This document shows, one piece after another, positions 8,780 through 19,979 of a DNA stretch of 64,000 nucleotides; the first letter of the stretch is position 1, and each line of letters starts with the position of its first letter. Both the position numbers and the translations under genes were made by a program. The notes under the pieces are model-generated. The model was given only the letters and a program-made list of their open reading frames with translations. It ran no database searches and was not told the origin of the DNA. The stretch covers positions 4,216,001 to 4,280,000 of the forward strand of contig NZ_CP009451.1 in assembly GCF_000757825.1 (NCBI RefSeq), read 5' to 3'. Source of the DNA: Cedecea neteri. GTDB taxonomy: Bacteria > Pseudomonadota > Gammaproteobacteria > Enterobacterales > Enterobacteriaceae.

Positions 8780-9616
8780 CTATCCCCGCAAATGCTCCGC
8801 ATGAAAACGAAGGTGATCCTCCACAAACGTGGCGATGAAATAGTAACTGTGGTCGCAGCCCGGCTGAATGCGCAGCGTCAGCGGCCAGCCTTTCTCCTGC
8901 GCGATTTTTTCAAACTCTTCCGGCCTTAACTGGTCGGCCAGGAACTGATCGTCATCCCCCTGATCGATGAGCGTTGGCAGCTGTGCGGACGCCCCGGCTT
9001 TACCCAGCAGGCAGCAGCTGTCCCATTCTTGCCATAAAGATTCATCTTCACCGAGATAGGCCCTGAAGGCTTTTTGCCCCCACGGGACGCGGGTCGGGTT
9101 AACGATAGGCGCAAAGGCAGAAACCGAGCGGAAGCGGCCGGGGTTTTTCAGCGCCATGATCAGCGCGCCGTGGCCGCCCATGGAGTGGCCAAAGATTGAG
9201 GCTTTCTCGCTGACGCTGAAATTATCCGCAATCAGCTGAGGCAGTTCATCGCGCAGGTAATCGTACATGCGGAAGTGCGTGGCCCACGGCTGCTGCGTCG
9301 CGTTGAGGTAAAAGCCTGCGCCCTGGCCCAGGTCATAGCCCGCGTCGTTTGGCACTTCTTCGCCGCGTGGGCTGGTGTCCGGCATCACCAGGACAATGCC
9401 AAGCTCGGCGGCAACGCGCTGCGCGCCTGCTTTAGTCGTGAAATTTTCATCGTTGCAGGTCAGCCCGGAAAGCCAGTAAACCACCGGCGGCGGCGTGGTG
9501 CCAGCCGGAGGTGGGAGAAAAATACTGAATGTCATTGGGCAGTTAAGCACGGTGGACGGGTGGCGCCAGCGCTGCTGCCAGCCTTCGAAACATCGGTGTT
9601 CTTCCAGTAATTCCAT
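8780..9616 (-). CDS. fghA: S-formylglutathione hydrolase (YeiG type)
   Basis: This 278-residue cytoplasmic serine hydrolase converts S-formylglutathione to formate and glutathione, the last step of glutathione-dependent formaldehyde detoxification. The nucleophile elbow GHSMGGHGA carries the catalytic serine near residue 147; the acid lies in DQGDDDQF and the histidine in GCDHSYYF. The start [19 protein letters not shown] matches E. coli YeiG almost residue for residue. It is transcribed divergently from folE, as in E. coli. E. coli has two paralogues (FrmB and YeiG); position and sequence favour YeiG. Confidence 0.95.
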   Translation of the reverse strand: MELLEEHRCFEGWQQRWRHPSTVLNCPMTFSIFLPPPAGTTPPPVVYWLSGLTCNDENFTTKAGAQRVAAELGIVLVMPDTSPRGEEVPNDAGYDLGQGAGFYLNATQQPWATHFRMYDYLRDELPQLIADNFSVSEKASIFGHSMGGHGALIMALKNPGRFRSVSAFAPIVNPTRVPWGQKAFRAYLGEDESLWQEWDSCCLLGKAGASAQLPTLIDQGDDDQFLADQLRPEEFEKIAQEKGWPLTLRIQPGCDHSYYFIATFVEDHLRFHAEHLRG

Positions 9617-9853
9617 CCAGAGGCTCCTTACATATTTTCAATAGTTATGAACAACTTTCACTTCACCTGAGTCTAGCCATCCCGCATTATGGCCGCAACG
9701 GTATTGTTCTGCCCGCTCAGGCGATGAACGGTTATTTCGATTTCAATAATTATGCCCGGCACTACTGGATTCTAAGCACGTGCTGCCGCACAATAAGCGG
9801 ACACTTTGCCCCATGAAGGGCAGAGGTCAGCCACACCTGCAGGAGAAAACAGC

Positions 9854-10519
9854 ATGTCATCACTCTCAAAAGAAGCCGCCCTGGTTCATGAGGCGCTGCT
9901 TGCGCGCGGTTTGGAAACGCCGCTGCGTCCGCCGTTACGTGAACTGGATAATGAAACTCGTAAAAGCCAGATTGCCGCCCATATGACGGAAATCATGCAG
10001 CTGCTTAATCTCGATTTGAGTGACGACAGCCTGATTGAAACGCCGCATCGCATCGCCAAAATGTATGTCGATGAGATTTTCTCTGGCCTGGACTACGCGA
10101 ACTTCCCGAAAATCACCGTCATTGAAAATAAAATGAAGGTCGATGAAATGGTCACCGTGCGCGATATCACCCTGACCAGCACGTGCGAGCACCACTTCGT
10201 GACTATCGACGGTAAAGCAACCGTGGCGTATATCCCCAAAGACACCGTGATTGGCCTGTCTAAAATTAACCGCATCGTGCAGTTTTTTGCTCAGCGCCCG
10301 CAGGTTCAGGAACGCCTGACCCAGCAGATCCTGACCGCGCTGCAAACGCTGCTGGGCACCAACAACGTGGCGGTTTCCATTGATGCCGTGCATTACTGCG
10401 TGAAAGCGCGTGGCGTGAAAGACGCTACCAGCGCGACCACCACCACGTCACTCGGTGGCCTGTTTAAGTCCAGCCAGAATACGCGTCAGGAGTTCCTGCG
10501 CGCAGTACGCCACAATTAA
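9854..10519 (+). CDS. folE: GTP cyclohydrolase I
   Basis: FolE converts GTP to 7,8-dihydroneopterin triphosphate and formate, the first step of folate synthesis. The 221-residue protein has the zinc and catalytic motifs STCEHHF (Cys and His about residues 111-114) and HYCVKARG (Cys about 182), and ends LRAVRHN. I chose ATG 9854 ([20 protein letters not shown]), 8 bases after AGGAG, matching the E. coli start; the frame is open to an ATG at 9806. The 237-base gap upstream is shared with divergent fghA and holds both promoters; I could not place them with confidence. yeiB follows after 18 bases, so the two are probably co-transcribed. Confidence 0.97.
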   Translation: MSSLSKEAALVHEALLARGLETPLRPPLRELDNETRKSQIAAHMTEIMQLLNLDLSDDSLIETPHRIAKMYVDEIFSGLDYANFPKITVIENKMKVDEMVTVRDITLTSTCEHHFVTIDGKATVAYIPKDTVIGLSKINRIVQFFAQRPQVQERLTQQILTALQTLLGTNNVAVSIDAVHYCVKARGVKDATSATTTTSLGGLFKSSQNTRQEFLRAVRHN

Positions 10520-10537
10520 TTCCCCAGGCAGGTATCC

Positions 10538-11695
10538 GTGGAGAGAAATATCACCCTGGACTTCGTCCGCGGTACCGCCATTCTGGGCATTCTGCTGCTC
10601 AATATTGTCGCCTTTGGCCTGCCGAAGGCGGCATACCTAAACCCGGCCTGGTATGGCGAGATAACCTCCCGTGACGCCTGGACCTGGGCGGTCATGGACC
10701 TGTTTGCCGAAGTTAAATTCCTCACGCTTTTCGCGCTGCTGTTCGGGGCTGGCCTGCAAATGCTGCTGGCTCGCGGCTCACGCTGGATACAGTCGCGGCT
10801 GACGCTGCTGGTATTACTGGGCTTTATCCACGCGCTGCTGCTGTGGGATGGTGACATTCTGCTGGCTTACGGCCTGACAGGGCTGGTGTGCTGGCGGCTG
10901 ATTCGTGAGGCAACGGGGCAAAATCAGCTCTTTAAGACCGGCGTAGTGCTGTACCTCATCGGCATTGGCGTGCTGGTGCTGCTCGGCGTGATTTCAGGCG
11001 ACGGCCTTAACCGTTCCTGGGTGCCGGATGCGGCTAATCTGCAGTATGAGCAATGGTGGAAGCTGGGCGGCGGCATTCAGGCCATCAGCAATCGTGCGGA
11101 TTTACTCTCTTCAAACCTGGTGGCGCTGGGCGCGCAGTACGGCTGGCAGCTGGCGGGCATGATGCTCATCGGCGCGGCGCTAATGCGCAGCGGCTGGCTG
11201 AAAGGGGAGTTTAGCCTGAAGCATTACCGCCGAACCGCCGCGATTTTTATCGTCATCGGGATGGCCATCAACCTGCCGGCGATTATTGCCCAGTGGCACC
11301 TTGCATGGGATTCGCGCTGGTGTGCGTTGCTGTTACAGGCCCCGCGCGAGCTGAGCGCGCCGTTTCAGTCCATTGGCTACGCCGCGCTGGCGTGGGGATT
11401 CTGGCCGCAGCTTTCGCGCTTCAGGCTGGTGGGGTGGATTGCCTGCGTCGGGCGGATGGCGTTGACGAACTACCTGCTGCAAACAATCATCTGCACAACC
11501 TTGTTCTATCGCTTTGGTTTATATATGAAATTTGACCGTCTTTCGCTGCTGGCCTTTGTCCCTGCCGTGTGGGCGGTGAACATCCTGCTGTCGGTTATCT
11601 GGCTGCGCTATTTCCGCCAGGGGCCGGTGGAATGGCTGTGGCGACAGCTAACCGCTCGTGCTTCAGGGGATGCGTTACGCAAAGCACAGAGATAA
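10538..11695 (+). CDS. yeiB: DUF418-family inner-membrane protein YeiB
   Basis: This is a 385-residue polytopic membrane protein of unknown biochemical function, carrying the DUF418 domain in its C-terminal half (about residues 215-375). The start is GTG 10538 (MERNITLDFVRGTAILGILL), as expected from E. coli YeiB, which it matches along its whole length. Around ten hydrophobic segments are visible, and the LDFVRG motif near the N-terminus is typical of this acyltransferase-like membrane group. It follows folE closely, as in E. coli, though no metabolic link is known. galS follows with its own operators. Confidence 0.93.
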   Translation: MERNITLDFVRGTAILGILLLNIVAFGLPKAAYLNPAWYGEITSRDAWTWAVMDLFAEVKFLTLFALLFGAGLQMLLARGSRWIQSRLTLLVLLGFIHALLLWDGDILLAYGLTGLVCWRLIREATGQNQLFKTGVVLYLIGIGVLVLLGVISGDGLNRSWVPDAANLQYEQWWKLGGGIQAISNRADLLSSNLVALGAQYGWQLAGMMLIGAALMRSGWLKGEFSLKHYRRTAAIFIVIGMAINLPAIIAQWHLAWDSRWCALLLQAPRELSAPFQSIGYAALAWGFWPQLSRFRLVGWIACVGRMALTNYLLQTIICTTLFYRFGLYMKFDRLSLLAFVPAVWAVNILLSVIWLRYFRQGPVEWLWRQLTARASGDALRKAQR

Positions 11696-11725
11696 TGATA
11701 TTCGTCACAAAGGTTAACGAATTGT

Positions 11726-11741
11726 ATGTAACCGCTTTCAT
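11726..11741 (+). promoter_or_regulatory. GalR/GalS operator upstream of galS
   Basis: ATGTAACCGCTTTCAT fits the gal operator pattern GTGNAANCGNTTNCAC at the core positions. It lies 4 bases upstream of a CRP site, the same pairing as before mglB, so galS is probably autoregulated. Confidence 0.75.
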
Positions 11742-11744
11742 CGC

Positions 11745-11760
11745 TGTGATCGACTTCACG
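11745..11760 (+). promoter_or_regulatory. CRP site upstream of galS
   Basis: TGTGATCGACTTCACG matches TGTGA-N6-TCACA at nine of ten specified bases. A -10-like CAAAAT (11783-11788) would put the site at about -41.5. Confidence 0.75.
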
Positions 11761-11817
11761 CCACGCCGCCCCTCACTCCCCGCAAAATAGCCACCTTGCC
11801 TAAAACAGGGTGCACCT

Positions 11818-12873
11818 ATGAGACCGACTCCCCCAACGCCGATTACCATTCGTGACGTTGCCCGTATCGCCGGGGTTTCAGTAGCGACAGTATCCCGAGT
11901 ATTAAATAACAGCGCGCTGGTCAGCCCGGAAACGCGCGAAAACGTCATGCAGGCGGTTGCTGAGCTGGGCTACCGTCCAAACGCCAATGCGCAAGCGCTG
12001 GCCACCCAGGTTAGCGACACCATCGGCGTGGTGGTGATGGACGTCTCCGATCCCTTCTTCGGGGCATTGGTCAAAGCCGTGGATATGGTTGCCCAGCAGC
12101 ACAATAAATATTTGCTGATCGGTAACAGCTATCACCAGGAAGAAAAAGAGCGCCATGCCATTGAGGTGCTGATTCGCCAGCGCTGTAGCGCGCTGATTGT
12201 GCACGCCAAGGCGCTGAGCGACGAGGAGCTGGCCGCATTCCTGGAGCAGGTCCCCGGCATGGTGCTGATCAACCGTCTGGTGCCCGGCTACGCACACCGC
12301 TGCGTTTGCCTCGATAACGTCAGCGGCGCGGTGATGGCCACCCGCATGCTGCTGAATCAGGGGCATTCGCGTATCGGTTATCTGGCCTCCAGCCATCAGA
12401 TTGAGGATAACGACCAGCGCCATCAGGGCTGGCTGCAGGCGCTGGCGGAGCACGGCATCGCGCCGCCGGAGGCCTGGGTCGGAATGGGCACGCCGGACAT
12501 GCAAGGCGGAGAGGCGGCAATGGTTGAGCTGCTGGGGCGCAACCTGCAGCTCAGCGCGGTCTTCTCTTATAACGACAGCATGGCCGCCGGCGCGCTAACG
12601 GCGCTGAAGGACAACGGCATTGCCGTGCCGCAGCATGTTTCCATCATCGGTTTCGACGATATTCCCATTGCCCGCTACACCGACCCGCAGCTGACAACGG
12701 TGCGCTATCCGGTAGTTTCGATGGCCCGTCTGGCGACCGAACTGGCGTTACAGGGCGCGGCAGGCCAGCTGGATCGTGATGTAACGCACTGTTTTATGCC
12801 GACTTTAGTCCGCCGTCATTCGGTGGCGATAAAGCAAAATGTGGCGTCGATCACTCCGCTGTCAAAGAGTTAG
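11818..12873 (+). CDS. galS: galactose isorepressor GalS
   Basis: GalS is a LacI-family repressor that controls the mgl galactose transporter and responds to galactose. The 351-residue protein begins with the helix-turn-helix ([21 protein letters not shown], about residues 9-29) and the hinge helix [10 protein letters not shown], followed by the sugar-binding core (about 65-340). It is very similar to E. coli GalS, but carries seven extra N-terminal residues because the nearest usable start is ATG 11818. A GalS operator and a CRP site precede it, and the next operator begins at the base after its stop codon. Confidence 0.95.
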   Translation: MRPTPPTPITIRDVARIAGVSVATVSRVLNNSALVSPETRENVMQAVAELGYRPNANAQALATQVSDTIGVVVMDVSDPFFGALVKAVDMVAQQHNKYLLIGNSYHQEEKERHAIEVLIRQRCSALIVHAKALSDEELAAFLEQVPGMVLINRLVPGYAHRCVCLDNVSGAVMATRMLLNQGHSRIGYLASSHQIEDNDQRHQGWLQALAEHGIAPPEAWVGMGTPDMQGGEAAMVELLGRNLQLSAVFSYNDSMAAGALTALKDNGIAVPQHVSIIGFDDIPIARYTDPQLTTVRYPVVSMARLATELALQGAAGQLDRDVTHCFMPTLVRRHSVAIKQNVASITPLSKS

Positions 12874-12889
12874 ATGTAACCGGTTTCAA
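12874..12889 (+). promoter_or_regulatory. GalR/GalS operator of mglBAC
   Basis: ATGTAACCGGTTTCAA has the TGTAACCGGTTTCA core expected for GalS binding. It starts directly after the galS stop codon and 2 bases before the CRP site. Confidence 0.8.
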
Positions 12890-12891
12890 TC

Positions 12892-12907
12892 TGTGAGTAA
12901 ATTCACA
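12892..12907 (+). promoter_or_regulatory. CRP site of the mglBAC promoter
   Basis: TGTGAGTAAATTCACA is a full match to TGTGA-N6-TCACA. A -10 (TATTAT, 12929-12934) would start RNA near 12941, placing CRP at -41.5, a class II arrangement. About 215 bases of leader follow before mglB. Confidence 0.88.
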
Positions 12908-13156
12908 GTTAATTAACATTGCGCTGACTATTATGTCAGCGTTTTATCAGCTGAAACACTATGTAACGGTGACTTCTCACTTTTAGCATAGCGATAAGGC
13001 CAAAGACGACCATAAAAACGCAGTATTGGATTGTTACCGAACACGGAAGTGCAATTATTTTAGGATAACTTCGGCATTCAGTAACCTTTTCATAACATTA
13101 CTGTCCTGCCTGGTTTCGAACGCGAACTACCCTGCAAAATAAAAACCGGAGATACC

Positions 13157-14152
13157 ATGAATAAGAAGGTTTTGACCCTGTCCGCCGTGATGTCCTGCAT
13201 GCTGTTTGGTGCCGCTGCGAACGCCGCTGACCGTATTGGTGTGACGATTTATAAATACGACGACAACTTCATGTCAGTGGTTCGTAAGGCCATCGAGAAA
13301 GATGCTAAAGCGTCACCGGACGTGCAGCTGCTGATGAACGACTCCCAGAACGACCAGTCCAAACAGAACGACCAGATTGACGTTCTGCTGGCAAAAGGCG
13401 TGAAAGCGCTGGCCATCAACCTGGTTGACCCGGCCGCAGCGGGCACCGTAATCGAAAAAGCACGCGCACAAAACGTGCCGATTGTGTTCTTCAACAAAGA
13501 ACCTTCCCGCAAAGCGCTGGATAGCTATGACAAAGCTTACTATGTGGGCACAGACTCCAAAGAGTCCGGGATTATTCAGGGCGACCTGATTGCCAAACAC
13601 TGGGCGGCTAACCCGGCGTGGGACCTGAACAAAGACGGCCAGGTGCAGTTCGTGCTGCTGAAAGGCGAACCGGGCCACCCGGATGCCGAAGCGCGTACCA
13701 CTTACGTTATCAAAGAGCTGAACGACAAAGGTCTGAAAACCCAGCAGCTGCAGCTGGATACCGCCATGTGGGATACCGCTCAGGCTAAAGACAAAATGGA
13801 CGCCTGGCTCTCTGGCCCGAACGCTAACAAAATCGAAGTGGTTATTGCCAACAACGATGCGATGGCAATGGGTGCTGTAGAAGCGCTGAAAGCACACAAC
13901 AAATCTTCTATTCCAGTATTTGGCGTAGATGCCCTGCCGGAAGCGTTGGCGCTGGTGAAATCCGGTGCAATGGCAGGTACCGTGCTGAACGACGCCAACA
14001 ACCAGGCGAAAGCGACCTTTGACCTGGCGAAAAACCTGGCCGACGGTAAACCAGCCGCTGAAGGCACTAACTGGAAAATCGAGAACAAAATTGTACGCGT
14101 ACCGTATGTAGGCGTGGATAAAGATAATCTCGCACAGTTCATCGGCAAATAA
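13157..14152 (+). CDS. mglB: D-galactose/methyl-galactoside periplasmic binding protein
   Basis: MglB binds galactose, glucose and methyl-galactosides in the periplasm, delivers them to MglAC, and in E. coli also presents them to the Trg chemoreceptor. The 331-residue product has a signal peptide ending AANA (about residue 23). Sugar contacts such as the YKYDDNFM region and the calcium-binding loop DLNKDGQVQ are visible. It is nearly identical to E. coli MglB in length and sequence. CCGGAG lies 6 bases before ATG 13157. Transcription comes from the GalS/CRP promoter upstream; a hairpin after the stop may favour higher mglB expression. Confidence 0.97.
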   Translation: MNKKVLTLSAVMSCMLFGAAANAADRIGVTIYKYDDNFMSVVRKAIEKDAKASPDVQLLMNDSQNDQSKQNDQIDVLLAKGVKALAINLVDPAAAGTVIEKARAQNVPIVFFNKEPSRKALDSYDKAYYVGTDSKESGIIQGDLIAKHWAANPAWDLNKDGQVQFVLLKGEPGHPDAEARTTYVIKELNDKGLKTQQLQLDTAMWDTAQAKDKMDAWLSGPNANKIEVVIANNDAMAMGAVEALKAHNKSSIPVFGVDALPEALALVKSGAMAGTVLNDANNQAKATFDLAKNLADGKPAAEGTNWKIENKIVRVPYVGVDKDNLAQFIGK

Positions 14153-14177
14153 ATACCCGTCATATTTTAGTTGTACA

Positions 14178-14199
14178 CGGGCGCAGATACCTGCGCCCG
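14178..14199 (+). other. intercistronic hairpin between mglB and mglA
   Basis: CGGGCGCAG and CTGCGCCCG form a 9-bp stem with a 4-base loop and no T-run. Such a hairpin can protect the upstream mRNA end; this use is inferred from position, since binding proteins are made in excess. Confidence 0.6.
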
Positions 14200-14235
14200 G
14201 CTTTAGGCAGGTTACTCAGCGACACAGGTATAATT

Positions 14236-15756
14236 ATGGTCGACAATAACTCAGCTACGCCGTCGGAATTTTTGCTGGAAATGACCGGCATTAATAAATC
14301 CTTCCCCGGCGTTAAGGCACTGGATAATGTTAATTTAAAAGTGCGTCCACACTCTATTCATGCCCTGATGGGTGAAAACGGTGCGGGCAAATCGACATTA
14401 TTGAAATGCCTTTTTGGGATCTACAGCAAAGATTCCGGCAGCATCCTTTTTCAGGGAAAAGAGGTCAATTTCAGCAGCACCAAAGAGGCGCTGGAAAACG
14501 GTATTTCTATGGTGCATCAGGAGCTTAACCTGGTCCTGCAGCGCACCGTGATGGACAACATGTGGCTCGGGCGTTACCCGACCAAAGGGGTGTTTGTCGA
14601 TCAGGATAAAATGTACCGCGACACCAAAGAGATTTTTGACGAGCTGGATATTGATATCGACCCGCGAGCCCGCGTCGGTACGTTGTCCGTTTCTCAAATG
14701 CAGATGATTGAAATTGCCAAGGCTTTCTCCTATAACGCCAAAATCGTTATTATGGATGAGCCAACGTCCTCGCTGACGGAAAAAGAAGTTAATCATCTTT
14801 TTAAAATTATTCGCAAATTAAAAGATCGCGGCTGCGGCATTGTTTATATCTCCCATAAAATGGAAGAAATATTCCAGCTGTGCGATGAAATTACTATTTT
14901 GCGTGACGGGCAGTGGATTGCCACCCAGCCGCTGGAAGGGCTGGATATGGACAAAATCATCGCCATGATGGTGGGCCGCTCCCTGAACCAGCGCTTCCCG
15001 GACAAATCCAACGTGCCGGGTGAAGTTATCCTCGAAGTACGCAACCTGACCTCGCTGCGCCAGCCGTCGATTCGCGATATCTCCTTTGATTTACATAAAG
15101 GTGAAATCCTCGGCATTGCGGGCCTCGTCGGCGCGAAGCGTACCGATATAGTGGAAACGCTGTTTGGTATCCGCGAAAAATCTGGCGGCACCATTAAGCT
15201 GCACGGCAAAAAGATCAATAACAGCAACGCGAACGAAGCGATCAATCATGGCTTTGCGCTGGTCACCGAAGAGCGCCGCTCAACCGGGATCTACGCCTAC
15301 CTGGATATCGGCTTTAACTCACTCATTTCCAATATTCGTAACTACAAAAACAAGGTCGGTCTGCTGGATAACTCCCGCATGAAAAGCGATACCCAGTGGG
15401 TTATCGACTCCATGCGCGTGAAAACGCCGGGGCACCGCACCTCCATCGGCTCGCTGTCCGGCGGTAACCAGCAGAAGGTGATCATCGGCCGCTGGCTGCT
15501 GACTCAGCCGGAAATTCTGATGCTGGATGAACCGACGCGCGGCATTGACGTTGGCGCCAAGTTTGAGATTTACCAGCTGATTGCTGAACTGGCTAAAAAA
15601 GGAAAAGGGATCATTATCATTTCGTCCGAGATGCCGGAATTGTTAGGGATTACAGACCGTATTCTGGTGATGAGCAACGGGCTAGTGGCCGGAATTGTAG
15701 ACACCAAAACAACAACGCAGAACGAAATCTTACGTCTTGCGTCTGTGCACCTGTGA
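14236..15756 (+). CDS. mglA: galactose/methyl-galactoside ABC ATPase (double domain)
   Basis: MglA is the 506-residue tandem ATPase of the galactose importer, working at the inner face of the membrane with MglC. The first half has Walker [10 protein letters not shown] (about residues 44-52), [12 protein letters not shown] in place of a canonical signature, and Walker [12 protein letters not shown]. The second half has the degenerate GLVGAKRTD loop typical of the family, signature LSGGNQQK and Walker [12 protein letters not shown]. Length and sequence match E. coli MglA. It starts at ATG 14236 after an 83-base gap containing a hairpin. Confidence 0.97.
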   Translation: MVDNNSATPSEFLLEMTGINKSFPGVKALDNVNLKVRPHSIHALMGENGAGKSTLLKCLFGIYSKDSGSILFQGKEVNFSSTKEALENGISMVHQELNLVLQRTVMDNMWLGRYPTKGVFVDQDKMYRDTKEIFDELDIDIDPRARVGTLSVSQMQMIEIAKAFSYNAKIVIMDEPTSSLTEKEVNHLFKIIRKLKDRGCGIVYISHKMEEIFQLCDEITILRDGQWIATQPLEGLDMDKIIAMMVGRSLNQRFPDKSNVPGEVILEVRNLTSLRQPSIRDISFDLHKGEILGIAGLVGAKRTDIVETLFGIREKSGGTIKLHGKKINNSNANEAINHGFALVTEERRSTGIYAYLDIGFNSLISNIRNYKNKVGLLDNSRMKSDTQWVIDSMRVKTPGHRTSIGSLSGGNQQKVIIGRWLLTQPEILMLDEPTRGIDVGAKFEIYQLIAELAKKGKGIIIISSEMPELLGITDRILVMSNGLVAGIVDTKTTTQNEILRLASVHL

Positions 15757-15776
15757 TGATTTAGGGGCTATTAAAA

Positions 15777-16787
15777 ATGAGTGCGTTAAATAAGAAGAGT
15801 TTTCTAACTTATCTAAAAGAGGGCGGCATCTACGTGGTACTGCTGGTGCTGCTGGCGATCATTATTTTCCAGGATCCGACGTTCTTAAGCCTGCTTAACC
15901 TGAGTAACATTCTGACCCAGTCTTCGGTGCGTATTATCATCGCGCTGGGCGTGGCCGGGCTGATTGTCACCCAGGGGACCGACCTGTCAGCAGGGCGCCA
16001 GGTTGGCCTGGCGGCGGTTGTCGCGGCGACGCTGCTGCAGTCGATGGACAACGTCAACAAGGTGTTCCCGGACATGCACACCATGCCAATTCCGGTGGTG
16101 CTGCTGATTGTCTGTGCCGTGGGCGCGGTCATTGGCCTGGTGAACGGGATTATTATCGCTTACCTGAACGTGACGCCGTTTATTACCACCCTGGGCACCA
16201 TGATCATCGTGTACGGGATTAACTCCCTGTATTACGACTTTGTAGGCGCATCGCCGATTTCCGGCTTTGACTCCCACTTCTCGACCTTCACGCAGGGCTT
16301 TATTGCCCTGGGCAGTTTCCGTCTGTCGTACATTACATTCTATGCCCTGTTTGCGGTGCTGTTCGTCTGGGTGCTGTGGAACAAAACCCGCTTCGGAAAA
16401 AACATCTTCGCCATCGGCGGTAACCCTGAAGCGGCGAAAGTCTCCGGCGTTAACGTGGCGCTGAACCTGATCATGATTTATGCCCTGTCCGGCGTGTTCT
16501 ATGCCTTTGGCGGAATGCTGGAAGCGGGCCGTATCGGCTCCGCCACCAACAACCTCGGCTTTATGTACGAGCTGGATGCGATTGCGGCGTGCGTGGTTGG
16601 CGGTGTGTCATTCAGCGGCGGGGTAGGGACAGTTGTCGGCGTGGTTACCGGGGTAATCATCTTCACGGTTATCAACTACGGCCTGACCTATATCGGCGTG
16701 AACCCTTACTGGCAGTACATCATCAAGGGCGGCATTATTATCTTTGCCGTGGCGCTGGACTCCCTGAAGTACGCGCGTAAGAAATAA
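15777..16787 (+). CDS. mglC: galactose/methyl-galactoside ABC permease
   Basis: MglC is the 336-residue inner-membrane permease of the galactose importer, of the RbsC/AraH family. Eight or more hydrophobic segments are visible. The conserved GLIVTQGTDLSAGRQVGLAA region and the coupling motif FAIGGNPEAAKVSGVNV are present. It follows mglA after 20 bases and ends the operon at a strong terminator. Confidence 0.97.
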   Translation: MSALNKKSFLTYLKEGGIYVVLLVLLAIIIFQDPTFLSLLNLSNILTQSSVRIIIALGVAGLIVTQGTDLSAGRQVGLAAVVAATLLQSMDNVNKVFPDMHTMPIPVVLLIVCAVGAVIGLVNGIIIAYLNVTPFITTLGTMIIVYGINSLYYDFVGASPISGFDSHFSTFTQGFIALGSFRLSYITFYALFAVLFVWVLWNKTRFGKNIFAIGGNPEAAKVSGVNVALNLIMIYALSGVFYAFGGMLEAGRIGSATNNLGFMYELDAIAACVVGGVSFSGGVGTVVGVVTGVIIFTVINYGLTYIGVNPYWQYIIKGGIIIFAVALDSLKYARKK

Positions 16788-16804
16788 TCTAAGCAGTGTA
16801 CAAG

Positions 16805-16836
16805 AAAGCCCGCCATATCATGTGCGGGCTTTTTTT
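16805..16836 (+). terminator. mglBAC terminator
   Basis: AAAGCCCGC and GCGGGCTTT form a 9-bp stem with a 10-base loop, followed by a long T-run. It separates mglC from the convergent sanA gene. Confidence 0.92.
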
Positions 16837-16847
16837 GTGCTCAGATA

Positions 16848-17598
<751 letters not shown>

Positions 17599-17698
17599 TC
17601 ATCCAAGGCTACTTTACCCGGCCCTCAAGAGCAAGAAACGCGGGTTCAGTTGGGGCAAATTTCAACAATGCGAGTGTGGGTACACCCGCAACGGAGAA

Positions 17699-18586
17699 TT
17701 ACTGAGCAATATTAACGCGATCAACGGCTTCACAGCCCAGAGCTTTCAGCGTGGCGGAGGTGGCGTCCCACTGCAGCAGCGGCGCATCGAATTTTTCTGC
17801 CAGCACGGCGCGCTTAATTTGCGGATAGTCATAACCATTCAGGGAAAGCAGGTTCAGCGCGGCCTGCAGCGGCGGCAGAGAAGGGTTGAACGCGGCGTTT
17901 TCCGCATAACAGCCGGTAAAGATTCTGCCGTCGACCATTTCCAGCGCAACGCCCGCCGGGGCTTTACTGTATGGCGCATGGCTGCGGTTGGCCGCTGCAA
18001 TAGCTGCCTGAGTGAGGGCATCACCTTTTAACGTGAAACCGTGGTTTTCTTCATCCAGCAACAGCGTTTTGATTTCCAGGTCGCGCGGGCCAAAGGCGTC
18101 CGGCAGGTATTCGCCAAGCGTGGACGGCTGGCGGCCTGGCAGATGAATGCGCAGCGCGGTGCCGCTGTTCAGCTCGTTCATGAACTGGCGGCAGTGGCCG
18201 CAGGGCGTGTAGTTGACGGTGATATCGACCAGGCCTTTTTCGCCGCGCATCCACGCGTGGGTGATGGCGCTTTGTTCGGCGTGCACGGTTTGCTGCATGG
18301 TGGCGCCAAGAAACTCCATATTGCCGCCAAAATAGAGGTTACCGCTTACGCCGCGGGCCACGGCCCCGACGTTAAAATGGGAGAGGTCTGCACGCGCGCA
18401 GGCTGCGGCCAGCGGCAACAGAGCGAAAGCCAGGTCGTCGTCGCCCAGCCCGGTTTGATGTTTTAGCGCTTCAACTTCGGCCGCTGTAAACATTGCCGGG
18501 AAGTGTGCGTCGGCAAGCAGGGGTTGCAAAGCGGTTTGCAGCGCGGCGGGGAGTTGCACAACGGCGGCATCAAAACGTGAACGCAT
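17699..18586 (-). CDS. cdd: cytidine deaminase
   Basis: Cdd deaminates cytidine and deoxycytidine to uridine and deoxyuridine in pyrimidine salvage. The 295-residue protein is the long, two-domain enterobacterial form. The catalytic zinc site is HAEQSA (His and Glu about residues 102-104) with PCGHC (about 129-133), and a non-catalytic C-terminal copy of the fold follows. Its start is ATG 18586. The upstream region has a CRP-like site correctly spaced from a candidate -10, consistent with the CRP and CytR control known in E. coli. Confidence 0.96.
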   Translation of the reverse strand: MRSRFDAAVVQLPAALQTALQPLLADAHFPAMFTAAEVEALKHQTGLGDDDLAFALLPLAAACARADLSHFNVGAVARGVSGNLYFGGNMEFLGATMQQTVHAEQSAITHAWMRGEKGLVDITVNYTPCGHCRQFMNELNSGTALRIHLPGRQPSTLGEYLPDAFGPRDLEIKTLLLDEENHGFTLKGDALTQAAIAAANRSHAPYSKAPAGVALEMVDGRIFTGCYAENAAFNPSLPPLQAALNLLSLNGYDYPQIKRAVLAEKFDAPLLQWDATSATLKALGCEAVDRVNIAQ

Positions 18587-18644
18587 GTTAAAGCCTCATA
18601 AAGGGTAACGGAAACGTAGTTTACGGATCTGTATAGGCCAAATA

Positions 18645-18660
18645 TGTGATCAACTTCTAA
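18645..18660 (-). promoter_or_regulatory. CRP-like site of the cdd promoter
   Basis: Read on the minus strand, TTAGAAGTTGATCACA matches TGTGA-N6-TCACA at eight of ten positions. A -10-like TAAACT at 18618-18623 puts the site at -41.5 relative to a start near 18611. Confidence 0.6.
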
Positions 18661-18714
18661 TTGTTTGTGCAACTTATGAAAACAAATATGAAAATGCGCG
18701 ATCTCTCGCAAGTT

Positions 18715-19410
18715 TTAGCCGAAGAGCTTCAGCAGCACCGGGAATAAAAACGGAGCGATGAGTGAGGTCATGACCCCGCAAATAACCAGCGCCAGCGAGC
18801 TAAAAGCGCCTTCCTGGAAGTCGAGTTCCGCGCAGCGGGCGGTGCCCAGCGCGTGAGAAGCCGTCCCCATTGCCAGGCCGCGTGACGCCTTGGTGCTGAT
18901 GCGCATCATATTCAGCAGCGTGTGGCCAAACACGGCGCCGAGAATACCGACGAAGATAACGCACACTGCGCTAATGGCCGGGATACCGCCAATGCCACCG
19001 CCTACCGCCATCGCAATTGGCGTGGTAACGGATTTCGGCAGAACCGAGGCGGCAATTTCCGGGGATGCGCCCATTAATAAAGCAATTGAGGTGCCGGTGG
19101 ACATCGCCACCATACTGCCAATAAAGCAGATGGTGATAATCGACTTCCAGCGGGCGCGAATCTGGTGAATTTGCTCGTAAAGCGGAAAGGCCAGGGCTAC
19201 AACGGCAGGCTGCAGCAGGTCGTTGAGCACTTCGCTGCCTTTAAAATAGTGGTCGTAAGGAATACCCGTGAGCAGCAGAAAAGGAATGATCACCACCATG
19301 CAAACCAGCAGCGGGTTTAGCAGCGGGGATTTCAGCCGGGCAGCCAGTTTGCGGGCGGCGAAAAACACCACCAGAGTTAACGGTAAAGACCACCATATAT
19401 AGTGCATCAT
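18715..19410 (-). CDS. yohK: LrgB/CidB-family membrane protein YohK
   Basis: This 231-residue polytopic inner-membrane protein belongs to the LrgB/CidB family, linked in staphylococci to murein hydrolase control and in several bacteria to small-metabolite transport. It closely matches E. coli YohK ([40 protein letters not shown]). Its start overlaps the end of yohJ by 4 bases, so the two are translationally coupled. The E. coli pair has been linked to 3-hydroxypropionate tolerance, but no function is settled. cdd lies 128 bases downstream with its own promoter. Confidence 0.93.
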   Translation of the reverse strand: MMHYIWWSLPLTLVVFFAARKLAARLKSPLLNPLLVCMVVIIPFLLLTGIPYDHYFKGSEVLNDLLQPAVVALAFPLYEQIHQIRARWKSIITICFIGSMVAMSTGTSIALLMGASPEIAASVLPKSVTTPIAMAVGGGIGGIPAISAVCVIFVGILGAVFGHTLLNMMRISTKASRGLAMGTASHALGTARCAELDFQEGAFSSLALVICGVMTSLIAPFLFPVLLKLFG

Positions 19411-19808
19411 TTTTTCTCTGCCTCGCCTTCACCAATCACTTTTCTTTCGCCGTGGACCAGGTGCGAGCTCCAGCTCACGATGACAAGCACCACCAGCGTA
19501 CTGATTAAACAGGAAACCACCACCGGGCCAAACTGGGCTTTCAGCACGTCGTAATATTGCATCACGCCCACGCCAATAGGCACGAACAGCAGGGCCATAT
19601 AGCGAATCAGCAGGTGACAGCTGGGTTTTACCCACTTCGCCGGCAGGATTTGTAGCGACAGCAGCACAAACAAAATCAGCATGCCGATAATGCTGCCAGG
19701 GATGACGATGGGCAGCAGCGACGCGACGAAAATACCGGCATATAAGCACAGGTAAATTAAGACAAAAGCGCGAAGATACTGCCAGATTACGGTGAACGAG
19801 TTGCGCAT
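19407..19808 (-). CDS. yohJ: LrgA/CidA-family membrane protein YohJ
   Basis: This 133-residue protein is predicted to have four transmembrane segments and belongs to the LrgA/CidA holin-like family, the partner of YohK. Most of its length matches E. coli YohJ ([42 protein letters not shown]), with a short charged tail. It is the first gene of the yohJK operon. The 171 bases upstream, to the ldtB terminator, mark a junction between gene sets that are far apart in E. coli; I see no mobile element there. Confidence 0.93.
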   Translation of the reverse strand: MRNSFTVIWQYLRAFVLIYLCLYAGIFVASLLPIVIPGSIIGMLILFVLLSLQILPAKWVKPSCHLLIRYMALLFVPIGVGVMQYYDVLKAQFGPVVVSCLISTLVVLVIVSWSSHLVHGERKVIGEGEAEKK

Positions 19809-19934
19809 GGAGGTTACCCTTTAAGAAACGCATTCATCATACAATTAAACTCGAAATTGTGCTATCCATCACAACATGAATTATGAGCATAACAAACATT
19901 CCCTGCGTGAAGGTTGCCCGGCTGATTTTAGGCA

Positions 19935-19961
19935 ATAAAAAAGCGGCCCGGAGGCCGCCTT
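19935..19961 (-). terminator. ldtB terminator
   Basis: On the minus strand GGCGGCC and GGCCGC form a tight stem around a 4-base loop, followed by TTTTTTA. It lies about 20 bases past the ldtB stop codon. Confidence 0.85.
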
Positions 19962-19979
19962 GATTCGATTACTTTTAGC

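Noticed and set aside
8684-8929. 81-codon plus-strand frame at the fghA end
   Set aside because: More than half of it is antisense to fghA and the rest is repeat DNA.
19876-19938. 20-codon frame between yohJ and ldtB
   Set aside because: It has no ribosome site, runs into the ldtB terminator and is no longer than chance predicts.
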